This document shows positions 44,318 to 54,204 of a DNA stretch of 64,000 nucleotides, piece after piece (positions within the stretch are counted from its first letter, which is position 1; the number at the start of each line of letters is the position of its first letter). Made by a program: the position numbers and the translations under genes. The DNA lies in contig CM077643.1 in the NCBI GenBank assembly GCA_039707465.1, positions 372,974,419 to 373,038,418 on the forward strand, in the 5' to 3' direction. The notes below the pieces were generated by a model that ran no database searches, was not told the DNA's origin, and was given only the letters and a program-made list of their open reading frames with translations. This DNA is from Rhabdophis nuchalis. Taxonomy: Eukaryota > Chordata > Lepidosauria > Squamata > Natricidae.

Positions 44318-44459
44318 CTCCTCTTCTCTTAATGTTTCTCCTTCATGCTGTATATCTTCCTGGATCTCAAGTTTTAATCCAAAGGAAAAATCAATGGCAT
44401 ATTTTTCCTTTTTTCAAAGGAATGTGAACAGCAGATAAAGGATCTTCATGTTGGGAAGG

Positions 44460-45822
44460 TATTCTATCTTTTTTTAAAAAACATTTTGGTAAACTTTTTT
44501 TCTTTTTATTAAAGCCTTGAATTTTGAAATAAGCAGCAGAATTAATTGAATTGAGAGTTTTCTACTCTTTATAGAATTTTCCGAAATGGCGGATTAAAGT
44601 GCAAGAGCAAAGCTATTTTTGTCTGCGCAGAAAGTGATTGGACTATTTCTGGCTTCTTTATTTTCTCCTTTTTAAAAAAAATTTCTACTCAAATCTTGAA
44701 TCTGGGGTTATTTTTAATAATTTTAGTAATTATTTTTGAAGTTTTATTGTGCATTTATGAATTAAATCAAAGACTATACTTTTTATTTTTTTTCTATTTC
44801 TGTTCTTCCGCTTGAGAACAAAGAAAGGGAAGTTAAAGCGTAACATCATTAGGCTGCTTGTTACATTGTATCATCTCTAGAGGGCGTCTTTGAAACACTA
44901 AGGAAAGAAAAAGCCAACAATCAAGGAGATTTTTACAACCTTGTGGATTTGTCATTATGGGTACATACATAGAAGTGGATACTATAGAAAACCAAAAGCT
45001 TCTGGCTGAAATCTTGAATTTACTAAAACAAAGTAATAAAAGAATTAATGAGACATTGGACAAAATCTTATCTACTGAAACAAGCAAAGACCAATTAAAG
45101 ATTTCAGAAATTAAAGAAATGAAACAGAAAGAGGAAAATGATCAAGACAATGAGGAACTTATTTTAAGTGAAGAAATTGAGGATGATGTTAATTGATTAA
45201 GTGTTGGAGAAAATACTGAAAAGGGAAAACCTTCCCAAAAATATGAGAAAACTTGACTCCAGGTTGGCCATCAAGGAGAAGAAAAGGGAAAAGAAAGAAG
45301 AGGGGAAATCTCTCCAGGAACACCCCTGACATTTAAAAATAAGCAATGCACAAGGATAGGAGCTGGACAGCGTTATTATTGGATAGCTACATTGGATAAT
45401 AAAGTGCAAAAAGAAGCTGAAGAAAGACCTGGGAAGGGAAGTAAGAAGAGATGAAGACCACAAATAACAAAAGAGGCAAATTTAATTTGCTACTGTAAAG
45501 ACCCTGGCTGATAAGGAAAATTGTTATTCTTTGATGATTAGCAACTAGTTGGATTGTATTTCAAATATCATAAAACGATTATCAGTTAATTAATAGTTAT
45601 TAACAATTATAGATATTTACAATAAAGACTAACCTATAATAAATGTTATAGTTAATGATATATATTTACTTACATATTGGTGAAAAGTTATGAATATGAG
45701 ATTGGATATAAATTTGAGACAGTATTAGATATTATTGAAAAATGACAAGAACATAAATTATGAGTTACATTAAGAGCTACGGAAAAATGATAGTTAATAC
45801 TGGTTGAAATTCTTAGATTTAT
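44460..45822 (+). mobile_element. L1-like element, 5' part with ORF1
   Basis: A plus-strand element whose frame 44957-45196 encodes an acidic/lysine-rich, heptad-like protein start (MGTYIEVDTIENQKLLAEIL) resembling the coiled-coil portion of an L1 ORF1p. Decayed coding continues to about 45480. Its presumed 3' end is at 51612-52240, beyond a block of nested L2 and CR1 elements. No endonuclease or RT is visible between them that belongs to it. Confidence 0.55.
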
Positions 45823-45824
45823 TT

Positions 45825-46015
45825 TATTTTTATTTTTATCAAATTTATACCCCGCCCTTCTCCTTGTTAGGACCCAGGGCGGCACACAGGCAACATTAAA
45901 AACCATTACAAAAACAATACAAAATCTTAAAAGCATATTAAATTAACCTAAAACCCGTGCTAAAACCCTTTAAAACCCTAAAATTTTAAAATTTATAAAT
46001 ATAGTCAAAATTTAT
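45825..46015 (-). mobile_element. L2-type 3'-tail fragment
   Basis: A short minus-strand L2 end (AATTTATACCCCGCCCTTCT, GACCCAGGGCGGCACACAGG at about 45872-45891), the same block as at 31570-31620. Confidence 0.8.
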
Positions 46016-46790
46016 AAATATAGACTATTAATAATTAATTAATTAGCTAGATGGTTATAGAATACAATACAATACAATACAATACAATAGCAGAGTTGGA
46101 AGGGACCTTGTAGGTCTTCTAGTCCAACCCCCTGCATGGGCAGGAACCTTATACCATTTCAGACAAATGGCAATCTAACATCTTTTTAAAGACTTCCAGG
46201 ATTGGGGCATTCACAACTGCTGGAGGCAAGCTGTTCCAGAGGTTAATTGTTCTAACTGTCAGGAAATTTCTCCTTAGTTCTAAGTTGCTTCTCTCCTTGA
46301 TTAGTTTCCACCCATTGCTTCTTGTCCTGCCCCCAGGTGCCTTGGCGAATAGTTTGACTCCCTCTTCTTTGTGGCACCCTCTGAGATATCGGAACACTGC
46401 TATCATGTCTCCCCTGGTCCTTCTCTTCATCAAACTAGACATACCCAGCTCCTGCAGCCGTTCTTCATATGTTTTAGTCTCCAGTTCCCTAATCATCTTA
46501 GTTGCTCTTCTCTGCACTCTTTCCAGAGTCTCCACGTTTTTTCTACATCGTGGCGACCAAAACTGTATGCAGTATTCCAAGTGTGGCCTTACCAAGGCAC
46601 TATACAGTGGCATTAACACTTCACGTGATCTAGATTCTATCCCTCTGTTTATGCAGCCTAGAACTGTGTTTGCTTTTTTGGCAGCTGCTGCACACTGCTG
46701 GCTCATATTTAAATGGTTGTCCACTAGGATTCCTAGATCCCTCTCACAGTTGCTACTGTTGAGCAAGGTACCACCTATACTGTACTTGTG

Positions 46791-47231
46791 CACCTGCGGG
46801 ATCGGATCCTGCCTCATACATCCTCACGGCCGATTCGCTCCCACAGAGAGGGACTTCTCCGGGTGCCGTCCACTAGACACTGTAAGCGGGCGACACCCAG
46901 GGGAAGGGCTATCTCTGTGGCGGGCCCGGCCCTCTGGAACGACCTTCCCCCCGATATTAGGACGACCACGGACCTCCGCTCCTTCCGTCTTAAATTAAAA
47001 ATTCATCTTTTCTGTCTGGCCGGCCTAGGATAGTCTCTCTGTCTTTGGGGTTTTACTGGGTAGTTTTAGTATAGTACAGTTTTAATGGGAAATTTTAGCG
47101 CAGGTTAGGTTTAATTTGTTTTTAAGAAATGTTTGTATGTATTTATTGTTTTTATTCTACCTGTGCACTGCCCCGAGTCCCCATGGGGAGAGGGAGCGGT
47201 TTATAAGTATTAAATTATTATTATTATTATT
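46791..47231 (+). mobile_element. L2-type 3' fragment nested in CR1
   Basis: A plus-strand L2 tail beginning CTGCGGGATCGGATCC and ending in (TTA)n. It interrupts CR1 exactly: the left side ends CTGTACTTGTGCA and the right side resumes TTTGGTTTTTCTTGCC, which are contiguous at 699-722 in the first CR1. L2 was therefore active after this CR1 landed. Confidence 0.9.
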
Positions 47232-47698
47232 ATTTGGTTTTTCTTGCCTATATGAAGGACCTTACTTTTTTCACAATTGAATTTCATTTTATTAGATAGT
47301 GCCCAATGTTCAAGTTTGTCTAGATCCTTCTGTATCTTAAGCCTATCTTCTGGAGTGTTGGCTATTCCCGCCAGCTTGGTGTCATCTGCAAATTTGATGA
47401 GTTCCCCATTTATCCCCTCATCCAAATCGTTGATGAAGATGTTAAAGAGTACTGGGCCTAAAACAGAGCCTTGGGGGACTCCACTGCATACTTCCTTCCA
47501 TGTAGATGCAGTTCCATTGAGGACTACACGTTGAGTGTGGTTGGTCAGCCAGTTGCGAATCCATTTGCTGGTGGTGCTGTCTAACCCACAATTTTCTACT
47601 TTATCTAATAGTAGGTTATGGTCTACTTTATCAAATGCCTTACTGAAGTCCAGGTAAATTATATCAACAGCATTCCTCTGGTCCACTGATTTTGTCAC
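47210..47698 (-). pseudogene. CR1 RT palm fragment
   Basis: The translation has DIIYLDFSKAFDKVDHN, CSGVPQGSVLGPVLFNIFINDL and GELIKFADDTKLAG, so all palm motifs are intact. It is separated from the C-terminal RT part (46149-46790) by the L2 insertion, and from the upstream linker by a deletion of about 110 codons at about 47762. Confidence 0.88.
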
Positions 47699-48184
47699 TT
47701 TGTCAAAGAATGCAATTAGATTCGCCTGGCATGATCTGTTTTTGACAAACCCATGTTGGCTTTTTCTTATTTTTTACATGTTGGAAGAAGCTTTTTTTGT
47801 TATTTTTTACTTTTTTGGCAAGCCTTTCTTCATTGCGAGCCTTAGCTTTCCTCACTTCATCTTTACAGGCTTGGGCTATTTGCTGATATTTTGCCTTAGT
47901 TATGTCCTCCTCTTTCCACTTTTTATATTTATCCTTTTTGTCTTTCAATTTGTCACACAGTTCTTTATGCAGCCATGCTGGTTTCTTTTGGGAACTGTTA
48001 TTTTTCTTCTTCATTGGTATTGCGCTGGACTGGGCTTTTATAATCTCATTTTTCAAAATTTCCCAAGCTTCTTGAGTTGTTTTCCCCTTGAGGATTCTCA
48101 TCCATGGAATCCTTCCCAAGCTCTCTCTGAGTTTATTGAAATTAGCTCTCTTAAAGTCTAAGACTCTAGTTTGATTTTGTTCAA

Positions 48185-48949
48185 CTACTTTTGTTTGCAT
48201 AATGTTGAATTCCAGTAGTTCATGATCGCTTGCCCCAAAGTTCCTGTAGCTTCTACACCTTCTATCATTTCCTCTCTGTTAGTGAGAATTAAGTCCAATA
48301 TTGCTGATCCCCTTATTCCCTTCTCTACCTTTTGGGAAACAAAGTTGTCTGCTAGGTTTGTTAGGAACCTGTTGGATCTTCCACTTGGTGCAGAGTTTGT
48401 TTCCCAATTGATGTCAGGGTAGTTAAAATCTCCCATTACTATTGTAGTGTGCTTCCTACATACCTTAGTTAGCTGGTTAGCAAAAAGTTCATCCACTTCC
48501 TCTGCTTGGTTGGATGGCCTGTAGTATAGACCTATGACAATATCATTTCCCCCCCAACCTTTAATATTGACCCAAATACATTCAAGATAGTTCTCATCAT
48601 TGTTGTGCTCTATTTCTGTAGAGATGTAATTATTTCTTATATATAGTGCAACTCCACCTCCTCTTCTATTTGGTCTATTTCTTTTAAATAATTTAAATCC
48701 TTCTAGCTGTATGTTCCATTTGTGGGTTTCATCCCACCAAGTTTCTGTAATGGCAACAATATTGTATCTGCCCTCATTTACTTGAATTTCTAATTCACCC
48801 TGTTTATTCCTCATACTCTGTGCATTGGTGTATAGACATTTGAGTCCATTTTGATTGACCCTGTGTTTACTGTCTACGAAACCTGTGTTATGCCTGACTA
48901 TGGTTCTCTTTGCCCCTATTTCTTTGCCACTTGTATGGTTCATGTACAT
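48185..48949 (-). CDS. CR1 ORF2 endonuclease domain
   Basis: The 254-codon frame encodes an apurinic-like endonuclease: CLYTNAQSMRNKQGEL near residue 38, AITETWWDE near 70, GGGVALYIRN near 96, YRPSNQAEEVDELF, IVMGDFNYPDINW near 170 and LDLILTNRE near 220. The final SDH-type motif (GASDHELL) is lost to a frameshift near 48225, after which the linker continues at 47703-48200. Except for that shift the domain looks complete. It nicks target DNA for CR1 priming. Confidence 0.88.
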   Translation of the reverse strand: MYMNHTSGKEIGAKRTIVRHNTGFVDSKHRVNQNGLKCLYTNAQSMRNKQGELEIQVNEGRYNIVAITETWWDETHKWNIQLEGFKLFKRNRPNRRGGGVALYIRNNYISTEIEHNNDENYLECIWVNIKGWGGNDIVIGLYYRPSNQAEEVDELFANQLTKVCRKHTTIVMGDFNYPDINWETNSAPSGRSNRFLTNLADNFVSQKVEKGIRGSAILDLILTNREEMIEGVEATGTLGQAIMNYWNSTLCKQK

Positions 48950-49107
48950 GGTATGGCACTCACTGTTAATTGTTTGGTTTTGCTTGACAGCAGTGTTGAT
49001 AATATTACCCGCACAAATATCTATGTTACATGCACTGATAACCCTATGAATTTTAGTTTGCTGGGGACAGAAATGTTCTTTATCTATTGATTCTCTGTCC
49101 CCACTAT

Positions 49108-50136
49108 TCAGTTTAAATGTTTAGCCAGGAAATCTGTGAATTTAATGCCAAGTAACTCAGTCCCTTTCTTGGATGGGTGCAAACCATCTCTTTTGTACAG
49201 TTTATCATTGGACCAGCTGCAGGCATCATGACTAATAAGACCAAAGCCTTCCTTTTTACACCACTTCTTTAGCCAGACATTAAACTCTGCTATGCGCTGG
49301 CCTTTTCCTTTTTGTTCCTTGTATACTGGTATAACCTCTGAGAAGATAAGCCTACAACCTGTACTACTAAGTTTGTACCCCAAACTCTGGAAATCATTCT
49401 GCACAGAAGCTACATCTTTTTGGGACAGATCATTTGTGCCAAGATGTATAATAGCATCAACTTCACAGTCCTTACTTGCATTCTTGATTATCTTAAGAAT
49501 ACACCTCTTGTCTCTGCTGGCTGTAGCACCCGGCAAACATCTGACCTCTTTCAAAACCTCCATGTCCTTACCTAAGTTTACATCCCTTACAATTGAGTCA
49601 CCAATCAGGAGGTGACTTCTCTTTTTGGGTATCTTGCTCTTGTTGTGTGACTGATGCATGATCCCTGGTTCACACTTTTGCATTTCTGAAGTAGGTTCTT
49701 CACTTTGGACCACAATCCCCTGCTTATTTGAGTTGTCATTATTACCTTGACCTGTCACTTTAGTGTCCCTATTAACATCAGCAAGGGCGCTATATCTGTT
49801 ATGCTGGAACACAGCAAACGTTTTGTGTTTGTGGGTCACAGCTCTCACCCTGCCAGATCCGACAGTTGTCCAGGCTGCTCTTCTTCTGTGGGATCTTTGC
49901 GGTAGAGGAGGCTGGTAGTGTGGCATCTCCACTGGGTGGAATGGCCGAATTGGACACTTAATTTCTGCCTGGAGAGCACAAATTACAGACTCAAAATATG
50001 TGATGTGTCTATGTAATCTATTAATTTGTCTGCAAGGGGGACAGTATCCAAATTTGAAAAGAGTACTGCGGAAGACAGGTGCAAAACAGTTATTACATTG
50101 AACTAAGCCAGTCATTTTGAAATAAAATACAATCAC
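49108..50136 (-). CDS. CR1 ORF1 protein with zinc finger and esterase domain (342 codons, intact)
   Basis: A complete CR1 ORF1. An N-terminal zinc-finger-like C-x2-C-x14-C-x2-C uses Cys14, Cys17, Cys32 and Cys35, and a basic, Arg/His-rich middle follows. The C-terminal SGNH/GDSL-type esterase has the nucleophile block LLIGDSIVRD (GDS at 179-181), HLGTND at 231-236 and the catalytic DGLHPSKKG at 317-325. Esterase-bearing ORF1 proteins are known from CR1 elements, where the domain is thought to help the RNP associate with membranes or RNA. The start lies just downstream of the 5' leader. No stop or frameshift breaks it, which is unusual in this decayed window. Confidence 0.9.
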   Translation of the reverse strand: MIVFYFKMTGLVQCNNCFAPVFRSTLFKFGYCPPCRQINRLHRHITYFESVICALQAEIKCPIRPFHPVEMPHYQPPLPQRSHRRRAAWTTVGSGRVRAVTHKHKTFAVFQHNRYSALADVNRDTKVTGQGNNDNSNKQGIVVQSEEPTSEMQKCEPGIMHQSHNKSKIPKKRSHLLIGDSIVRDVNLGKDMEVLKEVRCLPGATASRDKRCILKIIKNASKDCEVDAIIHLGTNDLSQKDVASVQNDFQSLGYKLSSTGCRLIFSEVIPVYKEQKGKGQRIAEFNVWLKKWCKKEGFGLISHDACSWSNDKLYKRDGLHPSKKGTELLGIKFTDFLAKHLN

Positions 50137-50204
50137 AGTCTTACGCGCACAAATCTAGAATGTATTATTTCTATTTTTGCTTTATAGATACGTTAGACCT
50201 CTGT

Positions 50205-50275
50205 GTTTCTTGGCCTCCCCTCTCTCTTGGCCAGAAGCTCCTCCCTCTAGCCACAAGAAGTTCAAAATGGGGAAA
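50205..50275 (-). repeat. 81-bp monomer, partial, next to CR1 leader
   Basis: On the plus strand it reads GGCCAGAAGCTCCTCCCTCTAGCCACAAGAAGTTCAAAATGGGGAAATAA, split over adjacent blocks. This is the same unit as the array at 50862-51605, cut off from it by an L2 insertion at 50280. Confidence 0.8.
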
Positions 50276-50279
50276 TAAT

Positions 50280-50862
50280 AATAATAATAATAAAAAATTG
50301 AGATTTATTAACCGCACCCTCTCCCCACAGGGACCCGGGGCGGTGCACAGGCATAGTTAAAAACAGTATACAATAATACAAACATACTTAAAATAGAATT
50401 AAATAGAATTACCCGTGCTAAAAATATAAAATTAAGAACCCATTAAAATATTTGTAGTTAAAAGACAGAGAGAACTATTCAAGGCCGGCCAGTCGAAAGA
50501 GATAGGTCTTCAATTTTACACGGAAGGAGCGGAGGTCGGTGGTCGTTCTAATATCAGGGGGAAGGTCGTTCCAGAGGGCCGGGCCCGCCACAGAGAGCGC
50601 CCTTCCCCTGGGCGTCGCCCGCTTACAGTGTCTAGTGGACGGCACCCGGAGAAGCCCCTCTCTGTGGGAGCGAATCGGTCGTGAGGATGTGTGGGGCAGG
50701 ATCCGATCTCGCAGATAGCTAGGTCCCGAGCCATGGAGCGCTTTGAAGATGATAACTAACACCTTGAAGCGCACCCGGAAGACGACAGGTAGCCAGTGCA
50801 GCCAGTGCAGCTCGCGCAAGAGCGGTGTTACGTGGGCAGACCTAGAGGTGCCCATAATTACT
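50280..50862 (-). mobile_element. L2-type fragment nested in the monomer array
   Basis: A minus-strand L2 tail with an (AAT)n 3' end at 50275-50292. The terminal block (CCCCACAGGGACCCGGGGCGG) and RT C-terminal codons (50475-50860) include FSVAGPALWNDLPPDIRTT. It is very similar to the nested fragment at 46791-47231. Confidence 0.88.
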
Positions 50863-51608
50863 CTACCTTTCTCTTCTCCCCCCTCCACACAGCCAGAAGC
50901 TCCTCCCTCTAGCCACAAGAAGTTCAAAATGGGGAAATAAGTTTTACCTTTCTCTTCTCCCCCCTCCACACAGCCAGAAGCTCCTCCCTCTAGCCACAAG
51001 AAGTTCAAAATGGGGAAATAAGTTCTACCTTCCTCTTCTCCCCCCTCCACACAGCCAGAAGCTCCTCCCTCTAGCCTCAAGAAGTTCAAAATGGGGAAAT
51101 AAGTTTTACCTTTCTCTTCTCCCCCCTCCACACAGCCAGAAGCTCCTCCCTTTAGTCACAAGAAGTTCAAAATGGGGAAATAAGTTTTACCTTTCTCTTC
51201 TCCCCCCTCCACACAGCTAGAAACTCCTCCCTCTAGCCACAAGAAGTTCAAAATGGGGAAGTTCAAAATGGGGAAATAAGTTTTACCTTTCTCTTCTCCC
51301 CCCTCCACACAGCCAGAAGCTCCTCCCTCTACCCACAAGAAGTTCAAAATGGGGAAATAAGTTCTACCTTTCTCTTCTCCCCCCTCCACACAGCCAGAAG
51401 CTCCTCCCTCTAGCCACAAGAAGTTCAAAATGGGGAAGTTCAAAATGGGGAAATAAGTTCTACCTTTCTCTTCTCCCGCCTCCACACAGCCAGAAACTCC
51501 TCCCTCTAGCCACAAGAAGTTCAAAATGGGGAAATAAGTTTTACCTTTCTCTTCTCCCCCCTCCACACAGCCAGAAGCTCCTCCCTCTAGCCACAAGAAG
51601 TTCAAAAT
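50862..51608 (-). repeat. 81-bp tandem repeat array upstream of CR1 ORF1
   Basis: About nine units. The start GTT(T/C)TACCTT(T/C)CTCTTCTCC recurs at about 50941, 51022, 51103 and 51184 (81-bp step), then near 51280, 51361, 51456 and 51537, where two units carry an extra GGGAAGTTCAAAAT duplication. Read on the minus strand it lies directly 5' of the CR1 leader, so it is likely a repeated CR1 promoter/5' UTR region or a minisatellite grown from it. The long open frames across it are a by-product of unit length divisible by three. Confidence 0.85.
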
Positions 51609-51611
51609 GTT

Positions 51612-52240
51612 ATTGAAGAATTATTAATTAGTTAATAACTATTCATAAAACTTAAGATTGTTTCATATTGTTATTGAATTTACATAGGTAGGTTGGGGAA
51701 TGAAAAAAGGATGCTAATAGGTGGTCAGATTCTAAAGAAGAAATAGATTGAAATTGAAACACTAGATGAGAATTTTGGGATATTGATATTAAGCTACATG
51801 ACATTTTTTTAGATTTAAAACTTATAAAATGAGATTACTCATGAATAATAATATTTTAGAGATGCACAGTATTTATGAATACCCGGTCAATACGTCTTTT
51901 AAAGGACGCAATTTAGAGTGATAACTTTTCCTTTTAAAATTTATTTATTTTTCTTGTTTGTTTTATAAATAGAATGCCATTAGATAGTCATACATTACAC
52001 ATAAAGGGATGTTAAAATAATTAGTAAGATTAAGGTTGAGATATAAGAATTGTAATAATTTGATATGAAAAACAAGTGATAATTACTGATGAAACTTATA
52101 GAAACCTGTGAATAATTGATATTCTCTTTAAAATTTCTAATTTGTAATGCAAGATGGCTTTTTGATGTTTTTTCTTGTTAAGTCTGTTTTAAGTCTGTAT
52201 GCAAAATCAATAAAAAATTACTTTAAAAAAAAGCATCTCC
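51612..52240 (+). mobile_element. L1-like element, 3' part
   Basis: AT-rich sequence ending GCAAAATCAATAAAAAATTACTTTAAAAAAAA, an L1-type 3' end with poly(A). It probably continues the element of 44460-45822, which the CR1 split. No RT motif is seen. Confidence 0.5.
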
Positions 52241-52300
52241 CTCCCTCCCTCTCTCCCTCCCTCCTTCCCCCTCTCTTCCCTCCTCCAATCCCCTCTTTCT
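52225..52300. repeat. (CCCT)n-type simple repeat
   Basis: A pyrimidine tract of CTCCCTCCCT units directly after the L1-like poly(A). Confidence 0.85.
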
Positions 52301-52850
52301 CATCTATTGCTTGGACGTTAGGAATCGGAGACACCTGAGGATCTGCTTTGGATCCTGGGAATGAAAGTGTGACTTTTGGACTTAATGAAGAATTGCTAGA
52401 AATGGGAATTCTTTTGCTGTAGTCAGATTTCAGGATGATGGCTTTGGGAAAGATGATCTGGTGAAAAATAGGAGATTTAAAGCCTTCACTAACAATGGCA
52501 AAGTTCATGTGGCATAAAAGAAATATTGGGGATGTGAAGAATAAAAATGGTATATTATGTGATTGAATCCACTCTTTTGTATATGTATCACTTCAATGCT
52601 ATCTGTTATGAAAAGAAGGCAAACATGGTGAAGTGATTCATTTGAGATATTAGTTCTTATCAATATAAGAACAGAGGGCTGAATGTCCACTCCAAATGCA
52701 AAGAGCTGGCAAATAAACATAGATCAGGGTTTTTACAAGGTATGAAATGAGTTGGAAAAGGAGAAGGAAAAAACCTCAGGATTTCAATGCCTTAGAGCTC
52801 TGGATTATATAAAGGTTTGGTTTCTGTGAAAATGTACAAGTAAGTTGAAG
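52300..52850. repeat. Unassigned flank, part is an inverted copy of 24070-24990
   Basis: The stretch 52600-52850 reads, as reverse complement, like the flank at 24070-24190 continued by 24915-24990, without the L2 insertion found there. 52300-52600 has no recognised feature. Confidence 0.55.
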
Positions 52851-53830
52851 TGATGTCCCAGTGTCTGGAGGCCGTGCGGGTCTGGATGGGGAGGAACAAG
52901 CTTCGACTCAACCCATCCAAGACCTAGTGGCTGTGGTTTCCGGCGTCTCAATATAGCCAGTAAGTTCCATCTTTGGATATCGGGGGCGAGTCATTAGCCC
53001 CTGCGGAAAGGGCCTGCAACTTGGGCATCCTCCTGGATTCTCGGCTGTCCTTGGATGACCATGTGAGGGCCGTGGCCAGGGGGGCTTTCTATCAAGTTTA
53101 CCTGATACGCCAGTTGAGCCCCTTTCTAGATCGAGCTGCCCTATGTACGGTCACTCAAGCCCTGGTTATTTCCCGCCTAGACTACTACAATGCTCTCTAC
53201 ATGGGGCTCCCCTTGAGGTGCACCCGGAGACTCCAGCTAGTGCAGAATGCAGCTGCGTGGGGGAATCTGGGAGTTTCACGGTACTCCCATCTAACACCTC
53301 TCCTGCGCGAGCTGCACTGGCTGCCTGTGGTCTTCCAGGTGCGCTTCAAGGTGTTAGTAACCATCTTCAAAGCGCTCCATGGCACGGGTCCTGGCTATCT
53401 GCGAGACCTCCTCCTGCCACATACCTCCCTTCGACCTGTCCGCTCCCACAGAGTGGGCCTCCTCACGGTGCTGTCTGCCGGTCAATGCCGGCTGGCGGCC
53501 CCCAGGGGGACGGCCTTCTCTGTGGCGGGTCCGGCCCTCTGGAACGACCTGATCCCTGACCTTCACACCATCACGGACCTACGCCTCTTCTGCCAGGCGC
53601 TCAAAATGCACTTTTTCCATCTGGCTGGCCTTGCATAGATTAATGGTTTAATTTTAAATACAACATTTTTACGCTTTTTAACATTTTTTAGCACAGACTT
53701 AATTATTTAATTCTATTTTATATTGTGACTGTTTGTTATGGATGATTTTATTCTTTCTGTGCACCACCCTGAGTCCCACCAGGGAGATAGGGCAGTATAT
53801 AAATCTGAAAAATAAATAAATAATAAATAA
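52850..53830 (+). mobile_element. L2-type LINE 3' half
   Basis: A plus-strand L2 from just after the RT active site, with a frame at 52973-53638 and a 3' UTR ending CACCACCCTGAGTCCCACCAGG and AAATAAATAAATAA (about 53760-53835). Confidence 0.88.
52973..53638 (+). CDS. L2-type RT C-terminal fragment (221 codons)
   Basis: Open frame with ERACNLGILLDSRLSLDDHV near residue 18, SRLDYYNALYMGLPLRCTRR near 67, RSHRVGLLTVLSAGQCRLAAP and FSVAGPALWNDLIPDL near the end. It lacks the catalytic motifs. It is equivalent to residues about 95-357 of the copy at 6658-7731. Confidence 0.86.
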   Translation: MDIGGESLAPAERACNLGILLDSRLSLDDHVRAVARGAFYQVYLIRQLSPFLDRAALCTVTQALVISRLDYYNALYMGLPLRCTRRLQLVQNAAAWGNLGVSRYSHLTPLLRELHWLPVVFQVRFKVLVTIFKALHGTGPGYLRDLLLPHTSLRPVRSHRVGLLTVLSAGQCRLAAPRGTAFSVAGPALWNDLIPDLHTITDLRLFCQALKMHFFHLAGLA

Positions 53831-54087
53831 ATATAAAAAAACTCCTTGGTAGAGCAAGGGATGTAGTTGAAAGTTTTACCTGCTGTGGTTGTAAAAGATC
53901 CCAGCATAGCATTTGCCGCATCGAGCTGGGACAGAGAAAAAAAATCAAACTTTCTGGCACTTGCAAGGATGTTTACAACAGTGAACCCACAGGAGTGTTT
54001 CAATAGAAGAAAATACAACAATGCCAATAATTCTTAACATTAGTTGCAATATTTCAATGAGGCAGTGTGATGCAAATATTATAACTG

Positions 54088-54095
54088 CATAAATA
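54088..54095 (+). promoter_or_regulatory. TATA-like box of the orphan defensin exon
   Basis: CATAAATA followed by GAGAGCTGTGTCCTGTCCCAGGA, identical in position to the one at 25581 relative to its ATG. Confidence 0.65.
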
Positions 54096-54146
54096 GAGAG
54101 CTGTGTCCTGTCCCAGGAGTACGATTTGGTCCAGAATCAATCCAGA

Positions 54147-54204
54147 ATGCAGATCCTTTATCTGCTCTTCACATTCCTTTTCCTTGCATTTCTGTCTGAA
54201 CCCA
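54147..54204 (+). pseudogene. Orphan beta-defensin-like exon 1
   Basis: This exon encodes 19 residues beginning MQILYLLFTFLFLAFLSEP and has a clean GTAAGT donor. It is the same length and phase as exon 1 of the intact gene, and promoter and 5' UTR also match that gene. Intron 1 is filled by a CR1-group LINE (with a copia solo LTR and a CR1 inside it) and resumes at about 57260-57355, where it matches 25710-25790. After that come a CR1 and the gypsy-2 element. No matching exon 2 or 3 was found downstream in the window, so either the gene is truncated or its remaining exons lie outside it. Confidence 0.82.

Larger units (their letters stand above)
41128..44449 (-). pseudogene. Beta-defensin-like paralogue with truncated exon 1
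   Basis: Exon 2 (42402-42519) and coding exon 3 (41438-41453) are well preserved. Exon 2 is also 118 bases, with a CATAG acceptor, a GTAAGT donor and the same C-x6-C-x4-C-x11-C-x5-C-C pattern, and exon 3 adds Ser-Trp-Asn-Gly-Lys and TGA. A poly(A) signal lies at 41128-41133. Exon 1 survives only as 44414-44449 (MKILYLLFTFL then a stop). A deletion has joined its middle to sequence matching intron 1 of the intact gene near 25866, removing the rest of the signal peptide and the splice donor. The promoter is lost to an L1-like element at about 44460. Intron 1 holds a copia element, intron 2 a CR1, and the 3' UTR another CR1. Exons 2 and 3 show no stops, so loss may be recent. Confidence 0.85.
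46065..50200 (-). mobile_element. Nearly full-length CR1 LINE
   Basis: A minus-strand CR1 with an (ACAAT)n-type tail at 46065-46090, RT tail (46149-46790), an inserted L2 (46791-47231), RT palm (47232-47700), a deletion of the RT fingers at about 47762, linker (47770-48200), endonuclease (48185-48949) and ORF1 (49108-50136). An 81-bp repeat array upstream (50205-51605) appears to be its 5' region. This is the longest CR1 in the window. Confidence 0.92.

Noticed and set aside
50475..51605. Open frames with repeated Glu-Gly-Gly motifs, resembling a repeat protein
   Set aside because: They come from the 81-bp tandem array (a multiple of three) read through an L2 fragment. There is no start context or domain.
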